Below are positions 44,286-52,743 of a stretch of 64,000 nt of DNA, piece by piece. The notes beneath the pieces were generated by a model. That model worked only from the letters and a program-made list of their open reading frames with translations, was not told the DNA's origin and did not search any database. The stretch spans positions 161,404 to 225,403 of the forward strand of contig NZ_DLHN01000017.1 in the NCBI RefSeq assembly GCF_002483235.1, given 5' to 3'. Source of the stretch: Pedobacter glucosidilyticus. GTDB taxonomy: Bacteria; Bacteroidota; Bacteroidia; Sphingobacteriales; Sphingobacteriaceae. The first letter of the stretch is position 1. Every line of letters begins with the position of its first letter. The position numbers were made by a program, and so were the translations under genes.

Positions 44286-45140
44286 TTAAAATAAGTTTGG
44301 ATAATCGGATATAATACCATGAACACCTAATTCTTTTAGTTTTTCTATATCTTCTTTGGTATTAACTGTCCATGGTATCACTTTTATACCTTGTTTTTTA
44401 CAAGTTTCTATCAGCTCCTTATTTACTAGCTTATAAGCCGGACTATAGATATCTGGTTTAAAATTTAATTGTTTAAGATGATTTTCTAGTGAGCCTTTAG
44501 AAACCAAATAAGCGGTTTTTACTTCTGGATATTTTTGATGAACAATTTCTAAAGAGCGAGGATCAAAAGATTGAATAATTAATCTATCTATTATGCCTTT
44601 TTTCTTAATGACTTTCATTAATCGCTTCACAAACTCTTCTGGTGCTGGATGTAATTCGCCATCACCTTTTGGAGTAATCTTGGTTTCCATATTGTAATGA
44701 GGAGCCGGATAACCTTTTTCTTTAGCATAGGCCTCAGAAGCATCAATCAAATCCTCTAGAAGTGGGATATTTACTTTCAGTTTCTTTTGCTCTGGAAATA
44801 AAGGATGAAATTTAGAACCTACATCATAAGTTTTAATTTCTGCATAATTCATTTGGTAAAGCTTTAAACCTTTTCCTTTAGGTATTTCCTTACCATTTTG
44901 ATCTAATGCAAATACATCCGAAATATAGGGATCATGAGAAACCAATACCTTTTTATCTTTACTGATAGCAATATCCATTTCTAAAGTAACACCATAATCA
45001 AGCGCCAATTTCATGGCCGGAATAGTATTCTCTGGCATTAACCCTCTACTTCCACGGTGCCCTTGTTTATCAAAATTTGATTGTGCCATACTAAAAAGGT
45101 TAGAAAAAATCAACCATAAAGCTAATACTAAATTTCTCAT
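44286..45140 (-). CDS. glpQ: Glycerophosphodiester phosphodiesterase, exported
   Basis: Hydrolyses glycerophosphodiesters to glycerol 3-phosphate and an alcohol. The 284-residue protein has a signal peptide (MRNLVLALWLIFSNLFSMA), then GHRGSRGLMPENT near 27-39 (catalytic HRG and metal Glu-Asn), EMDIAISKDKKVLVSHD near 55-71 and the closing GIISDYPNLF. It precedes glpT in one transcript. The A-rich block upstream (45164-45220) resembles the glpD control region. Confidence 0.9.
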   Translation of the reverse strand: MRNLVLALWLIFSNLFSMAQSNFDKQGHRGSRGLMPENTIPAMKLALDYGVTLEMDIAISKDKKVLVSHDPYISDVFALDQNGKEIPKGKGLKLYQMNYAEIKTYDVGSKFHPLFPEQKKLKVNIPLLEDLIDASEAYAKEKGYPAPHYNMETKITPKGDGELHPAPEEFVKRLMKVIKKKGIIDRLIIQSFDPRSLEIVHQKYPEVKTAYLVSKGSLENHLKQLNFKPDIYSPAYKLVNKELIETCKKQGIKVIPWTVNTKEDIEKLKELGVHGIISDYPNLF

Positions 45141-45196
45141 CTATTTAAATTGTGTATACAATGCTAAACAAAAAGAAACAAATAAAAAAATAAAAT

Positions 45197-45220
45197 AACA
45201 AATAAAAATAAAAAGGAAAC
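45197..45220. promoter_or_regulatory. A/T-rich block upstream of glpQ, shared with glpD control region
   Basis: Starts AACAAATAAAAATAAAAAG and matches 37389-37412 at 23 of 24 positions. A partial copy precedes it at 45167-45190. Candidate site for the GlpR-like repressor. Confidence 0.4.
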
Positions 45221-45275
45221 AAAAAGATAATGATTAGTTAATAATGGGTTTTTATTGAGATTCTCAGCATATCAA

Positions 45276-45719
45276 TTATCGTTTATATAAGATGTAATCA
45301 GTATTAATGGGATCTAAGCCTACTGATTTAAATTCTGTAGCAATTTGTGCCCTATGGTATGTAGAATGATTGATTACATGAAACAATATATCACTTATAC
45401 TACTATTAAAAAGCAATCCGTTACTGGTTTTATAACTGATAATGATATGGAAATCGAAATCGTCTAAAATCTGCAAAGTTTGCTGATGGTTAGTAGCGTT
45501 AATATTTGATAAATCATTAATTGGATGAATTTCCCAAACACCAAAACTAGATTGCAGAGGATTGATTCTGTTATTCCATATTTGATGTGCGTTAAGGATA
45601 TGATTATAAAGCTTTACGGCTTTCTCTGAAAGCTTATCAGGATATTCATTATAGACACTTCCTAATTTTGTATTAGCATAATGATTATAATCGAATAATT
45701 CTTTAAAAAAGGGTTTCAT
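45276..45719 (-). CDS. DinB/YfiT family protein
   Basis: A 147-residue four-helix-bundle protein. The metal-binding histidines expected for DinB are seen at HILNAHQIWNNR near 41-52 and HVINHSTYHRAQI near 112-124. Members are usually metal-dependent enzymes or of unknown function, often induced by damage in Bacillus. It appears as a single gene with no operon partner. Confidence 0.78.
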   Translation of the reverse strand: MKPFFKELFDYNHYANTKLGSVYNEYPDKLSEKAVKLYNHILNAHQIWNNRINPLQSSFGVWEIHPINDLSNINATNHQQTLQILDDFDFHIIISYKTSNGLLFNSSISDILFHVINHSTYHRAQIATEFKSVGLDPINTDYILYKR

Positions 45720-45775
45720 AAAATCGAATGAATAGAAGTAATTTCAGTAGTATAGGGTTATATGTTTTGTAAAAG

Positions 45776-46135
45776 CTAAACTTGGCTTTCTTTAATCAAT
45801 TTTTCAACTTCTAATTTCAGCTTAGGTAAGTGATGAGTAAGTACCGACCATATATTTTCATCAGAAATATTATCGTAAGCATGGATAACTTGATTTCTTA
45901 ATCCTAAAATAGCTCTTGAATTATTTATCTTTTCAACAAAAGAACTATCGCGGGTAATAATCCTATTTACTGCCTCCCCAATAATTTCCAGGTTTCTTTC
46001 TACCGCTCTTTTGAGCATGATGTTCTCTTTGTATTTCAGGAAGTCTTTTTCTTTACCTTTGAAAAAACTTTCAATTTCATCAACACAAATTTTAATATCA
46101 AAAAGCCATTTTAAAATTCTTTCATCCATAAACAA
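45776..46135 (-). CDS. hepT: HepT-like ribonuclease toxin (DUF86)
   Basis: A 119-residue HEPN-fold protein. The RNase motif R-x4-H-x-Y is present as RNQVIHAY near residues 80-87. HepT toxins cleave RNA and are neutralised by MntA-type nucleotidyltransferases, which AMPylate the Tyr of this motif. Its start overlaps the end of the mntA-like gene by 14 bases, the usual arrangement for this toxin-antitoxin pair. Alternative start at 46129. Confidence 0.87.
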   Translation of the reverse strand: MFMDERILKWLFDIKICVDEIESFFKGKEKDFLKYKENIMLKRAVERNLEIIGEAVNRIITRDSSFVEKINNSRAILGLRNQVIHAYDNISDENIWSVLTHHLPKLKLEVEKLIKESQV

Positions 46136-46421
46136 GCTCTTTGGATTTATTAATAGAATTGATTAAAATAGGATTTTTTAAGGTTTGCTCTTCTAATAGG
46201 TCTACTTTACGTCCAAATAATTGCTCTAACTTTCCTTTAAAATTTATGTAGTTATCAAAATAATTTGATAAATCCATGGATTTAAACTTTACAAGAAAAT
46301 CTATATCACTCTTATTAGAAAAGTTTTGATTTAAAGCCGAGCCAAACAAATACATCCTCTCTACCTGATAGGCACTACATAGTTTTATAAATTTCTCAAT
46401 ATGCTCATCCACTACATGCAT
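46122..46421 (-). CDS. mntA: MntA-like nucleotidyltransferase antitoxin
   Basis: A nucleotidyltransferase-fold protein of about 100 residues. The signature GSx10DxD is exact: GSALNQNFSNKSDID (near 23-37), followed by FLVKF. MntA enzymes transfer AMP to HepT and block it. I chose the start at 46421 (MHVVDEHIEK) because family members begin shortly before this point; the ORF is open to 46469. It is the first gene of the pair. Confidence 0.85.
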   Translation of the reverse strand: MHVVDEHIEKFIKLCSAYQVERMYLFGSALNQNFSNKSDIDFLVKFKSMDLSNYFDNYINFKGKLEQLFGRKVDLLEEQTLKNPILINSINKSKELVYG

Positions 46422-46595
46422 AACAACAAATTTATTAAAATTTTCTTTCGCTGTCTTAACAATTATCACTAAGCCATTAACATGACGTTATCTATCTCTA
46501 ACCAAAAAAACTATTTACAAATCAACATTTTACTAGAAAATGATCTTCCTATCAGCAAAGTAGATAACATGAGTACAAATATCCGTTTAAACCCC

Positions 46596-46625
46596 TTGAC
46601 AATTAAAGATAAAGCCCTATCTTTG
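46596..46625 (+). promoter_or_regulatory. Bacteroidota-type promoter of the rplM operon
   Basis: TTGAC at 46596-46600 and TATCTTTG at 46618-46625 (matching TAnnTTTG), 22 bases apart from first base to first base. Lies 56 bases before the rplM start, the best promoter match in the window. Confidence 0.85.
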
Positions 46626-46680
46626 CAGTCCCTAAAAATTAGGGATAGAACATATTTATAAATAATTTAAAACAAAGCAA

Positions 46681-47124
46681 GTGAATACGTTAAGTTACAA
46701 AACTGTCTCTGCTAACAAAAAGACCGTTGACAAACAATGGATTGTTGTTGACGCTCAGGGCGAGATTTTGGGGCGCTTGTGTTCTAACATCGCGAAAGTG
46801 ATTAAGGGCAAAAACAAGCCAGGGTACACCCCACACGTAGACTGCGGCGATAATGTAATTGTTATCAATGCAGACAAGGTTAGACTAACTGGTAATAAAT
46901 TAGGTGATAAAACCTATATTTCTTACACTGGTTATCCAGGTGGTCAACGTTTTATTTCTCCAAAAGAGTTATTAGCAAAACATCCTGAAAGAGTAATCGA
47001 GAAGGCTGTACGTGGTATGTTACCTAAAAACAGATTAGGAAGAGCAATCTTCAAAAACTTATATGTTTATGCAGGTAATGAGCATCCACATGTTGCGCAA
47101 AACCCTAAAGAAGTTAAATTTTAA
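46681..47124 (+). CDS. rplM: 50S ribosomal protein L13
   Basis: A 147-residue L13, with WIVVDAQGEILGRLCSNIAKVIKG at the front and the signature GMLPKNRLGRAIFKNLYVYAG near 119-139. The start codon is GTG, in line with other Bacteroidota L13 (NTLSYKT N-terminus). First gene of the rplM-rpsI-rpsB-tsf operon. Confidence 0.97.
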   Translation: MNTLSYKTVSANKKTVDKQWIVVDAQGEILGRLCSNIAKVIKGKNKPGYTPHVDCGDNVIVINADKVRLTGNKLGDKTYISYTGYPGGQRFISPKELLAKHPERVIEKAVRGMLPKNRLGRAIFKNLYVYAGNEHPHVAQNPKEVKF

Positions 47125-47140
47125 TTAAAGGAGAAAGAAA

Positions 47141-47527
47141 ATGTCAGTTACTAACACTTCTGGAAGAAGAAAAACTGCAGTTGCCCGCATTTATTTAACT
47201 GAGGGTAATGGTCAAATTACCGTAAATGGTAAAGATTATACAGAATATTTCCCAACCTTACCTTTACAATACATTGTTAACCAATCCTTCATCGTTGCTG
47301 AAGTTACTGGTCAATACGATGTTAAAGTAAACGTAGCGGGTGGTGGTATTAAAGGTCAGGCTGAAGCTGTTCGTTTAGCGATTGCTAAAGCTATTGTTGA
47401 ATTAGATGGAATTAGAAAACCTGCTCTAAGAGCTAAAGGCTTAATGACACGTGATAGACGTATGGTTGAGCGTAAGAAACCAGGTAGAGCTAAAGCTCGT
47501 AAGAGATTCCAGTTCAGTAAACGTTAA
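47141..47527 (+). CDS. rpsI: 30S ribosomal protein S9
   Basis: A 128-residue S9 with GRRKTAVARIYL at the front, GGGIKGQAEAVRLAIAKA in the middle, and the basic tail KPGRAKARKRFQFSKR that reaches the ribosomal P site. It follows rplM by 16 bases after an AGGAG-like ribosome binding site, unusual for this phylum, where A-rich leaders dominate. Confidence 0.97.
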   Translation: MSVTNTSGRRKTAVARIYLTEGNGQITVNGKDYTEYFPTLPLQYIVNQSFIVAEVTGQYDVKVNVAGGGIKGQAEAVRLAIAKAIVELDGIRKPALRAKGLMTRDRRMVERKKPGRAKARKRFQFSKR

Positions 47528-47545
47528 TTTTAGGAGGACACAACA

Positions 47546-48370
47546 ATGGCAAGAACAACTTATCAGGACTTATTGGATGCAGGTGTACACTTTGGACACC
47601 TTACCCGCAAGTGGAATCCTAAAATGGCGCAATACATTTTCATGGAGCGCAATGGAATCCATATTATCGACTTAAATAAAACTTTAGTAAAAGTTGAAGA
47701 GGCTGCAGCTGCTATCAAGCAGATTGTAAAATCAGGTCGTAAAGTATTATTTGTTTCTACAAAGAAACAAGCTAAAGACATCGTTGCAGAATACGCAAGA
47801 TCTGTAAATATGCCTTATGTAACCGAAAGATGGTTAGGTGGTATGTTAACTAACTTTGCTACCGTAAGAAAGTCTATTAAAAAGATGACTAACATCGATA
47901 AAATGACTAAAGACGGTACTTACGATGTATTATCTAAAAAAGAAAAATTAATGATACAGCGTGAGCGTATTAAATTAGAAAACCTTTTAGGAGGTATCGC
48001 TGATTTAAACCGTTTACCTGCAGCATTATTCTTAATAGATGTTAAGAAAGAGCATATCGCTGTTACTGAGGCGTTAAAGTTAAATATCCCAACTTTTGCA
48101 ATGGTGGATACTAACTCTGACCCTTCTAATATTGATTTCCCTATTCCTGCGAATGATGACGCAACTAAATCTATCTCTTTAATCGCTGGCATTATTGTTA
48201 AAGCTATTGAAGAAGGTTTAGAAGAGCGCAAGCAAGAGAAAGAAGCAGAATCTGACAAAGAAGCAGCAGCAGAAAAAGCTAAAGCTGATGCTCCAGCAGG
48301 TGAAGCTAAAAAAGCAAGAAAAGCTACTGAAGTTACTGCTGAGGTAACAGAAGAAGCAAAAGGCGAATAA
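47546..48370 (+). CDS. rpsB: 30S ribosomal protein S2
   Basis: A 274-residue S2: LLDAGVHFGHLTRKWNPKM (residues 8-26), RWLGGMLTNF near 95 and the signature of the S2 family near 200. The C-terminal 45 residues are a low-complexity Ala/Glu/Lys tail, common in this phylum. Followed by a 132-bp gap with two palindromes before tsf. Confidence 0.97.
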   Translation: MARTTYQDLLDAGVHFGHLTRKWNPKMAQYIFMERNGIHIIDLNKTLVKVEEAAAAIKQIVKSGRKVLFVSTKKQAKDIVAEYARSVNMPYVTERWLGGMLTNFATVRKSIKKMTNIDKMTKDGTYDVLSKKEKLMIQRERIKLENLLGGIADLNRLPAALFLIDVKKEHIAVTEALKLNIPTFAMVDTNSDPSNIDFPIPANDDATKSISLIAGIIVKAIEEGLEERKQEKEAESDKEAAAEKAKADAPAGEAKKARKATEVTAEVTEEAKGE

Positions 48371-48383
48371 GAGCCTCACCCTA

Positions 48384-48400
48384 CCTCTCCGAAGGAGAGG
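48384..48400. repeat. GC-rich palindrome between rpsB and tsf
   Basis: CCTCTCC / GGAGAGG around GAA, with CCTCACCC to its left, same family as the arginine-operon copies. It sits in the middle of a highly expressed operon. Confidence 0.85.
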
Positions 48401-48461
48401 AGTTATAGAGTGGCCATGCTTATTTATATTTTTAATTAACAAAGTATTAACGTCCTGTCTT

Positions 48462-48488
48462 CCCCCCTCTTGGGGGGATAGAGGGGGG
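48462..48488. repeat. C/G-run palindrome before tsf
   Basis: CCCCCCTCT / AGAGGGGGG form a 9-bp stem, with an internal GGGGGG that can also pair with the first C-run. It lies just before the tsf start and could attenuate transcription or slow translation. Confidence 0.7.
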
Positions 48489-48502
48489 CTAAATTTTATA
48501 AA

Positions 48503-49342
48503 ATGTCTACAGTACAAATTTCTGCAGCAGATGTAAATAAACTTCGCCAACAAACTGGCGCAGGTATGATGGATTGTAAAAAAGCTTTAACAGAGTCTAA
48601 CGGCGATTTTGAAGCAGCAGTAGATTACCTACGTAAAAAAGGTGCTAAAGTAGCAGCTTCTCGTCAGGATAGAGATTCTAACGAAGGTGTTGTTATCGCT
48701 AAAACTACTGCCGATGGTAAAAAAGGTGTTGTAGTAGAAGTAAACTGCGAAACAGATTTCGTAGCTAAAAATGCTGATTTTATCGCATTTGCTGATGCTA
48801 TCGCTGCTAAAGCTATCGAAACTAACCCTTCTTCTTTAGAAGATTTATTAGCTCAAGAACTAAATGGAACTAAAATTTCTGACTTGATATTAGACCAAAC
48901 TGGTAAAATTGGTGAGAAAATTGGCGTTTCTAAATACGAGGTTATTGAGGCTGAGAAAGTTGTTGCTTATATCCACGGTAACTACCGTTTAGGTGTATTG
49001 GTTGGTTTAACCCAAGATGCAGCTGGTGTTGATGAAGCTGGTAAAGACGTAGCTATGCAAATTGCTGCTATGAGCCCAGTTGGCGTTGATAAAGACGATG
49101 TTGATGCAAGAGTAATCGAAAGAGAACTTGAAATTGCTAAAGAGCAAATCAGAGCAGAAGGTAAACCAGAAGAAATGGTAGAAAAAATTGCTGCTGGTAA
49201 ATTAAACAAGTTCTACAAAGAGCAAACTTTATTAAATCAAGAATTTGTTAAAGATTCTTCTAAAGATATCAGAGCTTTCTTAAATGGAGTTTCTAACGGT
49301 TTAACTGTTAAATCTTTCAAGAGAGTTGTTTTAGGAGCTTAA
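48503..49342 (+). CDS. tsf: Elongation factor Ts
   Basis: A 279-residue EF-Ts, which recycles EF-Tu by GDP/GTP exchange. The N-terminal contact region QQTGAGMMDCKKALTES (residues 15-31) and VVVEVNCETDFVAKN near 76-90 are diagnostic. Ends the ribosomal operon, followed by a 61-bp tandem duplication and a terminator. Confidence 0.96.
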   Translation: MSTVQISAADVNKLRQQTGAGMMDCKKALTESNGDFEAAVDYLRKKGAKVAASRQDRDSNEGVVIAKTTADGKKGVVVEVNCETDFVAKNADFIAFADAIAAKAIETNPSSLEDLLAQELNGTKISDLILDQTGKIGEKIGVSKYEVIEAEKVVAYIHGNYRLGVLVGLTQDAAGVDEAGKDVAMQIAAMSPVGVDKDDVDARVIERELEIAKEQIRAEGKPEEMVEKIAAGKLNKFYKEQTLLNQEFVKDSSKDIRAFLNGVSNGLTVKSFKRVVLGA

Positions 49343-49345
49343 TTG

Positions 49346-49459
49346 AGATTTGAGTAATGCGTATTGAGTAGTGAGATAGCTTAATAAATCGAGAAAATTA
49401 ATAATTAGATTTGAGTAATGCGTATTGAGTAGTGAGATAGCTTAACAAATCGAGAAAAT
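49346..49459. repeat. 61-bp tandem duplication (two copies) after tsf
   Basis: A unit beginning AGATTTGAGTAATGCGTATTG is repeated with a period of 61 bases (49346 and 49407); the copies differ at only a few positions. It belongs to the GTATTGAGTA repeat family seen at 1359, 11257 and 19555. Confidence 0.88.
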
Positions 49460-49462
49460 TTA

Positions 49463-49498
49463 AAAAAATCCTCATCTTTTACTAGATGGGGATTTTTT
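49463..49498 (+). terminator. Intrinsic terminator of the ribosomal operon
   Basis: AAAAAATCCTCATCT pairs with AGATGGGGATTTTTT (one G-U), a 15-bp stem with a 6-base loop and a U-run that is part of the 3' arm. Confidence 0.88.
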
Positions 49499-49551
49499 GT
49501 ATCTGGATTTAGCTAAATCTAAATTGTTATTTTATTTAACAGGATAATTCC

Positions 49552-49559
49552 TATTTTTG
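49552..49559 (+). promoter_or_regulatory. Promoter -7 element of pyrH-frr
   Basis: TATTTTTG matches TAnnTTTG, 17 bases before the pyrH start. No clear TTG at the expected -33 position, so strength is uncertain. Confidence 0.5.
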
Positions 49560-49575
49560 CCAAAATCCCCCTTTA

Positions 49576-50280
49576 ATGAAATATAAGAGAATTTTACTGA
49601 AACTAAGTGGAGAATCCCTAATGGGAGATCAACAATATGGTATTGATAATGCTAGAGTATTACAATATGCAAAAGAGATAAAAGCAGTTAAAGAAGAAGG
49701 CGTTGAAGTTGCTATTGTAATTGGCGGAGGGAATATTTTTAGAGGTTTGAGTGCAGAAAAATCTGGTATGGACAGGGCGCAAGCTGATTATATGGGCATG
49801 TTAGCAACCGTAATTAATTCTATGGCCCTTCAAAATGCTTTAGAAACCGTTGGCGTTTACACTCGTTTACAATCAGCCATTAAAATGGAACAGATTTGTG
49901 AGCCTTACGTGAGAAGAAGAGCCATGAGGCACTTAGAAAAAGGAAGAGTTGTAATTTTTGGTGCCGGAACGGGTAATCCATATTTCACTACCGATTCTGC
50001 CGCAGCATTAAGAGCTATTGAGATTAAAGCTGATGTTGTTTTAAAAGGAACCAGGGTAGATGGTATTTATACTGCAGACCCTGAAAAAGACGCTACAGCT
50101 ACTAAGTTTGACCATTTATCGTTTACTGAGGTATACGATAGAAATTTAAATGTAATGGATATGACAGCTTTTACGCTGTGTGATGAAAACAATCTTCCTA
50201 TTATTGTATTTGATATGAATAAGCCTGGTAACCTGATGAAATTGATTAAAGGCGAAACTATAGGCACTTTGGTTAAATAA
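49576..50280 (+). CDS. pyrH: UMP kinase
   Basis: Phosphorylates UMP to UDP in pyrimidine synthesis. The 234-residue amino-acid-kinase-fold protein has LKLSGESLMG at 8-17, VIGGGNIFRG near 48-57, and GAGTGNPYFTTDSAAALRA near 134-152, all diagnostic of bacterial PyrH. It sits before frr with a 29-bp gap, the standard pyrH-frr pair. Confidence 0.96.
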   Translation: MKYKRILLKLSGESLMGDQQYGIDNARVLQYAKEIKAVKEEGVEVAIVIGGGNIFRGLSAEKSGMDRAQADYMGMLATVINSMALQNALETVGVYTRLQSAIKMEQICEPYVRRRAMRHLEKGRVVIFGAGTGNPYFTTDSAAALRAIEIKADVVLKGTRVDGIYTADPEKDATATKFDHLSFTEVYDRNLNVMDMTAFTLCDENNLPIIVFDMNKPGNLMKLIKGETIGTLVK

Positions 50281-50309
50281 AGAACTAATTTTACGTAAAT
50301 AAATTAAAG

Positions 50310-50873
50310 ATGAACGAGTTTATTAAGTTAGAATTGGAAGAGGCAACCTCAACCATGCAAAAAGCTTTAGCCCATACAGATAGTGAGTTTACTAAAATTA
50401 GAGCGGGCAAAGCATCTCCAGCTATGTTAGATGGTATAATGGTTGAATATTATGGTACTCCTACACCACTTACGCAAGTAGCTAATATCAACACACCAGA
50501 CGCAAGAACCATTGTGGTACAACCTTGGGAAAAATCTATGATTGGCCCTATTGAAAAAGCTATCATGATTTCTAATGTAGGCTTAAATCCTCAAAATGAT
50601 GGACAGCTGATAAGATTGAATGTACCTCCTTTAACAGAAGAAAGAAGACGCGATTTAGTGAAGAAAGTTAAAGAAGAAGCAGAAACTGGCAGAATCAGCA
50701 TTAGAAATATCAGAAAAAACACCAATGAGAGCATCAAGAAACTAAAAAATGATGGTGCTTCCGAAGATGAAATTAAAGTTGGCGAAGCTGAAGTACAGAA
50801 AATTACCGACGCTTACATTGCCAAAATAGACCAATTGGTTGAGTTGAAAGAGAAAGACATCATGACTGTTTAA
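50310..50873 (+). CDS. frr: Ribosome recycling factor
   Basis: Releases ribosomes from mRNA after termination. The 187-residue protein shows IRAGKASPAMLDGI near 31, VQPWEKSMIGPIEKAI near 74-89, and NVPPLTEERRRDLVKK near 107. Length and motifs match the family well. Confidence 0.96.
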   Translation: MNEFIKLELEEATSTMQKALAHTDSEFTKIRAGKASPAMLDGIMVEYYGTPTPLTQVANINTPDARTIVVQPWEKSMIGPIEKAIMISNVGLNPQNDGQLIRLNVPPLTEERRRDLVKKVKEEAETGRISIRNIRKNTNESIKKLKNDGASEDEIKVGEAEVQKITDAYIAKIDQLVELKEKDIMTV

Positions 50874-50900
50874 GTCAAGTCTTGTCTGTAAAATAAAAAA

Positions 50901-50926
50901 GGGAACATTGCTATCGCTTTGTTCCC
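50901..50926 (-). terminator. Terminator between convergent frr and ald
   Basis: GGGAACA / TGTTCCC with a 12-base loop. The minus strand reads into UUUUUUAUUUU, so it serves ald; it also lies downstream of frr and could act weakly on the plus strand. Confidence 0.8.
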
Positions 50927-50962
50927 AATTACTGTTAGTTAGTCAGTGTATTATCTTTAACC

Positions 50963-52087
50963 TTAAGTAGGTATTTCTTCTTCTAATCTGATTGATTTTA
51001 AGGGTAAATTAAAAGCATCTGCCACTCCCTTATAGACTACTTCTCCCCTTACAATGTTTAATCCTTTAAATAGTTCTTCATTTTCTTTAACAGCTTTTAC
51101 CCATCCTTTATTGGCTAATTGCAATGCGTAGGGTAAAGTAGCATTTGTTAATGCTAAAGTAGAAGTATAAGGTACAGCACCAGGCATATTAGCCACACAG
51201 TAATGTACAATTCCATCTATCATAAATATAGGATTCTCATGTGTAGTAGGCGTACAAGTTTCTATACAACCACCTTGGTCTACTGCTACATCAACCAAAA
51301 CCGTTCCCGGTTTCATTAACTTCAACATAGAACGTGTAACTAAATGAGGCGCCTTAGCTCCTGGAATTAAAACCGCTCCTACAATTAAATCTGCTGTTTT
51401 TACAGCTTCTTCTAAATTATATTCATTAGAAATTACCGTATCTACATTGGCAGGCATAATATCTTCTAGATGGCGTAACCTTTGCAAATCAACATCCATA
51501 ATGGTGACATTTGCACCTAAACCTGCGGCCATTTTAGCTGCCTGTGTTCCAACAATGCCGCCGCCAATAATTAAAACGTTAGCAGGCTTAACTCCGGCAA
51601 CACCGCCTAGTAAAACACCTCTTCCACCGGTTGGCTTACCTAGATATTTAGCGCCTTCTTGTATGGCCATTCTGCCTGCAACTTCAGACATTGGGATTAA
51701 AAGCGGTAAACTTCTATCTTTTTTCTCTACAGTTTCATAAGCTAGGCAGATAGCCTTACTAGCAATCATAGCTTTTGTTAAAGCCTCTGATGATGCAAAA
51801 TGAAAATATGTAAATATCAGTTGGTTTTCTTTTACTAAAGGATATTCCTGAGCTATAGGTTCTTTTACCTTGCAAATCATTTCTGCAATAGCATAAACCT
51901 CTTCAATAGTATCCAGTAATTGAGCACCTGCTTTTGTATAATCTTCATCAGTAAAACCACTACCTAAGCCTGCTGATTTTTGAATATATATCTGGTGACC
52001 ATTCTTTATAAATGAAGCTGCACCTGCTGGAGTAACTGCAACCCTATTCTCGTTATTCTTTATCTCTTTCGGTACTCCTATTACCAT
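50963..52087 (-). CDS. ald: Alanine dehydrogenase
   Basis: NAD-dependent interconversion of alanine and pyruvate/ammonia. The 374-residue protein has GVPKEIKNNENRVAVTP (4-20), the substrate lysine in CKVKEP near 72, histidine in YFHFA near 94, and the NAD-binding motif VLIIGGGIVGTQAAKMA near 169-185. Divergent to the Lrp-type regulator at 52276, with an AT-rich palindrome in the shared gap, so control by alanine via that regulator is likely. Confidence 0.94.
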   Translation of the reverse strand: MVIGVPKEIKNNENRVAVTPAGAASFIKNGHQIYIQKSAGLGSGFTDEDYTKAGAQLLDTIEEVYAIAEMICKVKEPIAQEYPLVKENQLIFTYFHFASSEALTKAMIASKAICLAYETVEKKDRSLPLLIPMSEVAGRMAIQEGAKYLGKPTGGRGVLLGGVAGVKPANVLIIGGGIVGTQAAKMAAGLGANVTIMDVDLQRLRHLEDIMPANVDTVISNEYNLEEAVKTADLIVGAVLIPGAKAPHLVTRSMLKLMKPGTVLVDVAVDQGGCIETCTPTTHENPIFMIDGIVHYCVANMPGAVPYTSTLALTNATLPYALQLANKGWVKAVKENEELFKGLNIVRGEVVYKGVADAFNLPLKSIRLEEEIPT

Positions 52088-52210
52088 ATTTTATTTTGTT
52101 CTTTTAGTATTTTTAAGAATTTTACTAAAGTGAAGCTAAATTACAACATCAGAATATTTTTTTATCATATCTAAAAAAATAAGAAAATACTTATATTTAT
52201 TATTTATTAA

Positions 52211-52227
52211 AAAGAATATTATTCTTT
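52211..52227. promoter_or_regulatory. Palindromic operator-like site between ald and lrp
   Basis: AAAGAAT / ATTCTTT with a 3-base spacer (7-3-7), in the 188-bp divergent gap. AT-rich palindromes of this sort are typical for Lrp/AsnC binding; the assignment is inference. Confidence 0.5.
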
Positions 52228-52275
52228 TGGTATCGATAAATACACTTATTAAAATAAAATTTTTCTTATTTATTA

Positions 52276-52743
52276 TTGATGGAAATAGATAAAACGGACC
52301 TTAAAATATTGAAACTTTTGCAAGAAAATGCGCAGCTCACCTTTAAAGAGATTTCTCAAAAAATCAATTTATCTATCACACCTGTACATGACAGGATTAA
52401 AAGAATGGAGAAAGAAGGGGTGATAGAAAAATATGTTACCATTTTAAACAAGAAAAAAGTAGATACTGCTCTGGTTGTTTTTTGTAATATCACTTTAGAC
52501 AAGCAAACTAGGCATAATTTTACGGAATTTGAAGAACGGGTTACACAGTTTCCAGAAGTAGTAGAATGCCACATTGTTTCCGGAGGTTTTGATTATCTGC
52601 TTAAAATAATTACCAAAGACATGGAGAGCTACAACCAGTTTCATCAACAGAAATTATCTGTCATGAGTACAGTGGCACACATCCATAGTTTTTTTGTGAT
52701 GTCTGAAATCAAAAGTACTACGGTTTTATATTTGGGGGATTAA
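52276..52743 (+). CDS. Lrp/AsnC family regulator
   Basis: A 155-residue feast/famine regulator. Winged helix with TDLKILKLLQENAQLTFKEISQKI at the front, recognition region SITPVHDRIKRMEKEGVI (30-47), and a C-terminal RAM effector domain (VVECHIVSGGFDYLLKI near 94-110). It lies opposite ald and probably activates it in response to alanine. Its stop codon overlaps the stop of the convergent lutC gene within the same four bases TTAA. Confidence 0.9.
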   Translation: MMEIDKTDLKILKLLQENAQLTFKEISQKINLSITPVHDRIKRMEKEGVIEKYVTILNKKKVDTALVVFCNITLDKQTRHNFTEFEERVTQFPEVVECHIVSGGFDYLLKIITKDMESYNQFHQQKLSVMSTVAHIHSFFVMSEIKSTTVLYLGD

